Shown: positions 34,201 to 36,779 of the stretch, one piece after another
Numbering within the stretch: the first letter of the stretch is position 1
Layout: each line of letters starts with the position of its first letter
Origin: Sedimentisphaerales bacterium
GTDB lineage: Bacteria > Planctomycetota > Phycisphaerae > Sedimentisphaerales > SM23-30
Length of the DNA stretch: 36,779 nt
Direction of reading: 5' to 3'
Assembly: GCA_016930295.1 (NCBI GenBank)
Contig: JAFGHE010000075.1
Coordinates: 1 to 36,779, forward strand
Made by a program: the position numbers and the translations under genes
The notes under the pieces: model-generated
The model's input: the letters and a program-made list of their open reading frames with translations, nothing else
Told to the model about the DNA's origin: nothing
Databases searched by the model: none

Positions 34201-34315
34201 AACCGGCAAGGGTAATGTCTCCATCACCATCAAAAGATTCAGTATATAACTCAGCGGCGGGGACCATAGCCGAAAAAAACAAGACTGCCAATATCAGCAG
34301 TATTATTCGGGCCAT
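31280..34315 (-). CDS. Secreted GH2-family glycoside hydrolase with internal dockerin-like module
   Basis: This 1011-residue exported enzyme, beta-galactosidase-like, has a signal peptide at 1-20 (IILLILAVLFFSAMVPAA). A beta-sandwich domain of binding type follows (to about 190). A dockerin-like pair of Ca2+-binding loops lies at about 193-253 (ADFNGNGVVDLQDF and YDLNLDTSIGIADL). The GH2 jelly-roll, Ig-like domain and TIM barrel span about 266-830. The acid/base Glu lies in ELSLNETNF (about 662) and the nucleophile Glu in IISEHGHWEYG (about 722). The C-terminus (about 900-1011) is a Big_1-like Ig domain. A strong AAGGAGG site precedes ATG. It lies between hypC and hypF, to which it has no functional link. 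Substrate is not certain; beta-galactoside, beta-glucuronide or beta-mannoside are all possible for GH2. Confidence 0.92.
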   Translation of the reverse strand: MARIILLILAVLFFSAMVPAAELYTESFDGDGDITLAGWNGVYDDGGSGGGIADSIAWVWHNGSCENLIYTNEYTVENPTSSSIEFQYDLRRHSFYSSTPQTSLAVQVGGNWYVSKTIFTSASEVFATQSLIYESGNSLWDTLDINTAARGSTAASDLTGDITGFGLYSNSQNVGGNCTAEYDDFTVIADVQVRTADFNGNGVVDLQDFTGFSNGWMTTAGQPGFNEIYDLNLDTSIGIADLVVFAQNWLMGTMVPYVPQQSTRQTISFNTGWKFYRGDIPGDNAKEISYDDSTWQNVNIPHTPVVTPLRIQWPGLEVEEINWYRKHFSFDSADQGNKIFIEFEAADQVADVWVNETHLGTHYGAYLPFMVDITDHVYYGGTDNVIAVKVDEQEDGDIPAYGLWYSTGGIYRDVWMHITDKLHLTDSVYAGMVGGGGLFITYPQADESQATVQIKTHIVNEHLTAKECGLVSYIVNDDNMVVAQANDTQTIAATEDHTFTQMVTVTEPALWHPDDPNLYTLYTHIYDNGEIADTYQIRIGIRRISYSLSEGFKINGQPMRLRGTNRVQDYPYLGWAMGNLGQRRDAELLKEAGFDYIRTSHYPPDPAFLDACDELGIVVMDEIPGFQYVGGELFKSRSYQTMRDMIRRDRNHPCVIAWELSLNETNFDSTYAQTAMDIGHAEYPGDQCYVSAWMYDSIYDIYIATPTAGARSYSGNKPLIISEHGHWEYGGGSGSTSDVHRADDIPGDSFGGGEEPMLQQAWNHQESHHLNRGLSNMCGDGLWVGIDYGAWPSGVYDFLRLPKFSAYFWQSQRRADLDLSYLDIDSGPMVFIANNWAASSPTDVKVFSNCEQVKLYINDVLQDTRSPDTAYPTANLAHPPFTFEGLTFQAGELKAEGLINGQVVASHTVQTPGSASSIWVEFDITDVPANGSESIFVYAYVHDSKGMVVPDASNEITFSVTGESALVTPSTVSAEAGIATALIRVSDQPGTILVDATSSGLTAGSASIVTW

Positions 34316-34444
34316 CGTGCACTCCTCCTTAGCTGTTTGCGGATATTCATACGAGTTTAATCATTTTAGCAGAAATTTCGTGAATTGTCAAGATTTCCCT
34401 TTTTTCCGGCCGTTCTGAGCCAGATTGCCCCAACCCCAGAGATT

Positions 34445-36742
34445 TTATACCCCTGACTTTTTCCGAATCAGCGTGTCCGCCACCACGGCCTGGCCGAAGG
34501 AGATGCAGCCGTCGTTGACCGGGAGTTTGCGGTTAAAGTAAACGGATAGCCCCTTTCTTTCTAACGTATCCACGAGCCGGGACAGGATGATCTCGTTCTG
34601 GAACACCCCGCCTGATAAGGCCACGGTTTTGCATAGGGTTTCCTGCGATAGTTCCGTTGCCAGTTGGGTCAGTCCCTCAACTACAAAATTATGGGCTTTG
34701 GCGGCGATTATTCCACGACCTAAACCGGAATGTAAATCTTTAACCAGTGCTTGCATTACCGGCTCGATTAATAATATTTTTATGTCATCTCTTGTTTCAA
34801 TTTCGACTGGATACGCATTGTGTTCATCAGGGGCGGCGCTGTTTTCCAGTTCAATCGCGGCCTGGGCTTCGTAGGTGTTTTCCCGGCAGATACCCAGCAG
34901 GGCACTGACCGCGTCAAAGAACCGGCCCAGGCTCGAACACAATGGTGAGTTGATATTTTTAATGATCATAACCGCGACCGCGTTGATATTAGCCGACGGA
35001 ATATCCGTAATGAGTTCGTTAGCTAAAGTTACTCCTTTTGGCGAGCCAAATGTTTTAATCAGGCAACTGACCGCCATGCGCCAGGGTTCGAGGCTGGCCA
35101 CGTCGCCGCCGGGCATGGGGATCTGCTGTAAATGTCCTTTGCGTTCAATGCGGTCCGGCCAAACATAGAGCAGTTCCCCGCCCCAGATGGTGCCGTCCGA
35201 GCCGTAACCAATACCATCAACCGCCAGGCCGATGACCGGTCCTTCAAGGTTATGCTCACCCATGACCGCCGCAATATGCGCGTGATGATGTTGTACCCGC
35301 ACCAGTTGAATATCCTCATAAGTCTGGGCGAAACGTGTGGACAGCATTGCCGGATGCAGGTCGCAGGCTATAATCTGTGGCCGGGCGCCGATCAGGGCGC
35401 CCAGCTTTTCCACGGTGCGCACGAAACTTTCATACACCACCGTGGTACCCAGGTCACCGATATGCTGACTTACAAACGCCTTATTATCTTTGACAAATGT
35501 AACCGTATTCTTCAGTTCCGCCCCCAGCGCCAAAATATCGCCCCGGCCTTTACGAGCCAGTATCACCGGGGTGGGCACATAGCCCCGCGCCCGGCGCAGC
35601 ATCAGGGGTTCTGACTGAAACACCCGCAGTACCGAATCATCACAACTGGTATAGATGCCCCGGTTATGCATCAGAAAAAAGTCGGCTATACCGCCGAGTT
35701 TTTCGCGGGAGCTGTTGTTATCACTTTCAATCGGTTCGTCTGTCTGGTTGCCGCTGGTCATCACCAAACCCGGGTAATCGCCCTGCATAAGCAGAGTATG
35801 CAGCGGCGTATAAGGCAGCATAATCCCCCAGAACCGGCTGCTCGGTGCTACCAGAGTACTCAGGGGCGAATCCGGCCTTTTCCGGCATAACACGATGGGA
35901 CGCTCTTTACCGGTCAGTAATTCCTGGGCTGTTTTATCAACGTGAGCGAACTGCCTGGCGGTTTCGATGTCCCGTACCATAATGGCAAACGATTTGGCCT
36001 TACGGTATTTTCTTTTTCTTAGCTCTGCCACGGCTTCATCATTATCAGCGCGTACCGCCAGATGAAAGCCGCCCAGTCCTTTGATCGCCAGAATTTTTCC
36101 GGCCTGTAAAAATTCGATGGCCTGCTTGATGGGTTTATCCGCGTCCAAAGATTTACCCCCGGCATCTGCCAGCCAGACATGCGGCCCGCACGCCGGGCAC
36201 GCGTTGGGCTGGGCATGAAACCGCCGATCACCCGGATCGTCGTATTCACTCTGGCACCGCGTACACTGGGTAAACTCCCGCATGGTCGTATTTGGCCGGT
36301 CGTAGGGTATATCGTTGATAATCGTATAGCGCGGCCCGCAGTGGGTGCAGTTGATAAAGGGATACTGATACCGCCGGTCGGCCGGATCGTTCAGTTCAGC
36401 CAGACACGCCGCACAGGTGGCTGTATCAGGAGTAATGGAAAGCTCTCGTTTGCCCTCAGGACGGGAATCCCTAATGACAAATAAATTTTCGTTGTCAATC
36501 GGTTCCACGGCTTCCACGCCCGTAATCACCGGCTCTGCCGGCGGTGGGCACTCCGAGATAACGGCCTTTTTAAAGCGTTCGAGACCGGCCCCGTCACCCT
36601 GTACCTCGATCTGCACGCCTTCGGAAGTATTTGTCACACTGCCGGTTAACGCCAGGCGTGCGGCCAGATTATAGACAAACGGCCGGAACCCCACCCCCTG
36701 CACAGCGCCGGCAACACATATCTTACATCTGGTTTGCTTCAT
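34445..36742 (-). CDS. hypF: HypF, carbamoyltransferase for hydrogenase cyanide ligand synthesis
   Basis: This 765-residue maturation enzyme makes thiocarboxamide on HypE from carbamoyl phosphate. It has an N-terminal acylphosphatase domain (GAVQGVGFRPFVYNLA, then TNTSEGVQIEV) and two zinc-finger Cys pairs (CAACLAEL...CTHCGPRYT; CTRCQSEY...CPACGP). The YrdC-like domain follows (LAIKGLGGFHLAVRADN; SPLSTLVAPSS). The Kae1-like carbamoyltransferase domain has VQHHHAHIAAVMGEH and ends with ALSGGVFQNEIL. Length and domain order are standard. The ribosome binding site is weak, and only 37 bases upstream are visible. Together with hypC, hypD and hypE it supplies four of the six usual maturation genes; hypA and hypB are not in the window. 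Confidence 0.96.
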   Translation of the reverse strand: MKQTRCKICVAGAVQGVGFRPFVYNLAARLALTGSVTNTSEGVQIEVQGDGAGLERFKKAVISECPPPAEPVITGVEAVEPIDNENLFVIRDSRPEGKRELSITPDTATCAACLAELNDPADRRYQYPFINCTHCGPRYTIINDIPYDRPNTTMREFTQCTRCQSEYDDPGDRRFHAQPNACPACGPHVWLADAGGKSLDADKPIKQAIEFLQAGKILAIKGLGGFHLAVRADNDEAVAELRKRKYRKAKSFAIMVRDIETARQFAHVDKTAQELLTGKERPIVLCRKRPDSPLSTLVAPSSRFWGIMLPYTPLHTLLMQGDYPGLVMTSGNQTDEPIESDNNSSREKLGGIADFFLMHNRGIYTSCDDSVLRVFQSEPLMLRRARGYVPTPVILARKGRGDILALGAELKNTVTFVKDNKAFVSQHIGDLGTTVVYESFVRTVEKLGALIGARPQIIACDLHPAMLSTRFAQTYEDIQLVRVQHHHAHIAAVMGEHNLEGPVIGLAVDGIGYGSDGTIWGGELLYVWPDRIERKGHLQQIPMPGGDVASLEPWRMAVSCLIKTFGSPKGVTLANELITDIPSANINAVAVMIIKNINSPLCSSLGRFFDAVSALLGICRENTYEAQAAIELENSAAPDEHNAYPVEIETRDDIKILLIEPVMQALVKDLHSGLGRGIIAAKAHNFVVEGLTQLATELSQETLCKTVALSGGVFQNEIILSRLVDTLERKGLSVYFNRKLPVNDGCISFGQAVVADTLIRKKSGV

Positions 36743-36779
36743 ACTATGATTATATCGGTTAACTTATCCAAAATAAAGA

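Overview
This window looks like part of the chromosome of an anaerobic bacterium, most likely a planctomycete of the Phycisphaerae type. The support is a large secreted GH2 glycosidase with a two-repeat dockerin-like EF-hand module, GC-rich palindromes between genes, a membrane-anchored sulfatase-fold/TPR protein, and an anaerobic hydrogenase/heterodisulfide-reductase locus. The phylum is an inference; there is no rRNA or other marker gene here. I see no tRNA, rRNA, CRISPR array, transposase or phage gene.

Layout. (1) 1-5992, plus strand: the end of a chemotaxis cluster, with a partial MCP, a second MCP carrying duplicated Cache domains and a C-terminal hemerythrin, then cheB and cheR. (2) 5993-7243: a NarL/FixJ response regulator with a long structured leader, a Fur-like palindrome and matching repeats on both sides. 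(3) 7244-11571: a RidA/YjgF-fold protein, a sulfatase-fold/TPR protein with a non-canonical nucleophile, and a tiny four-repeat protein. (4) 11676-24906, minus strand: a 14-gene operon. In transcription order it encodes HdrC, HdrB, HdrA N-half fused to NuoE, an HndB-like ferredoxin, NuoF/HndC, a DRTGG protein, a CBS-HATPase, a second DRTGG protein, a PHP-HATPase, a NuoG-type ferredoxin module fused to the HdrA C-half, MvhD, MvhG, MvhA and the hydrogenase maturation protease. (5) 24907-27942: a sigma-54 -24/-12 promoter and tandem upstream palindromes, then a histidine kinase/NtrC-type regulator pair that probably drives the operon. (6) 27943-36779: intergenic palindromes, a small secreted peptide, hypE-hypD-hypC, the GH2 glycosidase and hypF.

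How it works together. MvhADG should oxidise or evolve H2 and pass electrons through MvhD to HdrA. HdrA is the flavin-bifurcating subunit of HdrABC, but here it is split into two polypeptides. The break lies just after the first ferredoxin motif. The N-half gains a C-terminal NuoE and the C-half gains an N-terminal NuoG-type ferredoxin module, with HndB, NuoF and a regulatory block encoded between them. The arrangement reads as if an HndABC-type NAD-linked diaphorase operon were inserted inside hdrA with both junctions in frame. The predicted product is one soluble complex joining H2, NAD(P)(H), ferredoxin and a disulfide-type acceptor at HdrB. HypCDEF and the protease would mature the NiFe site; hypA and hypB are not in the window. 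This split HdrA-Nuo-Mvh hybrid is the main candidate for an undescribed system.
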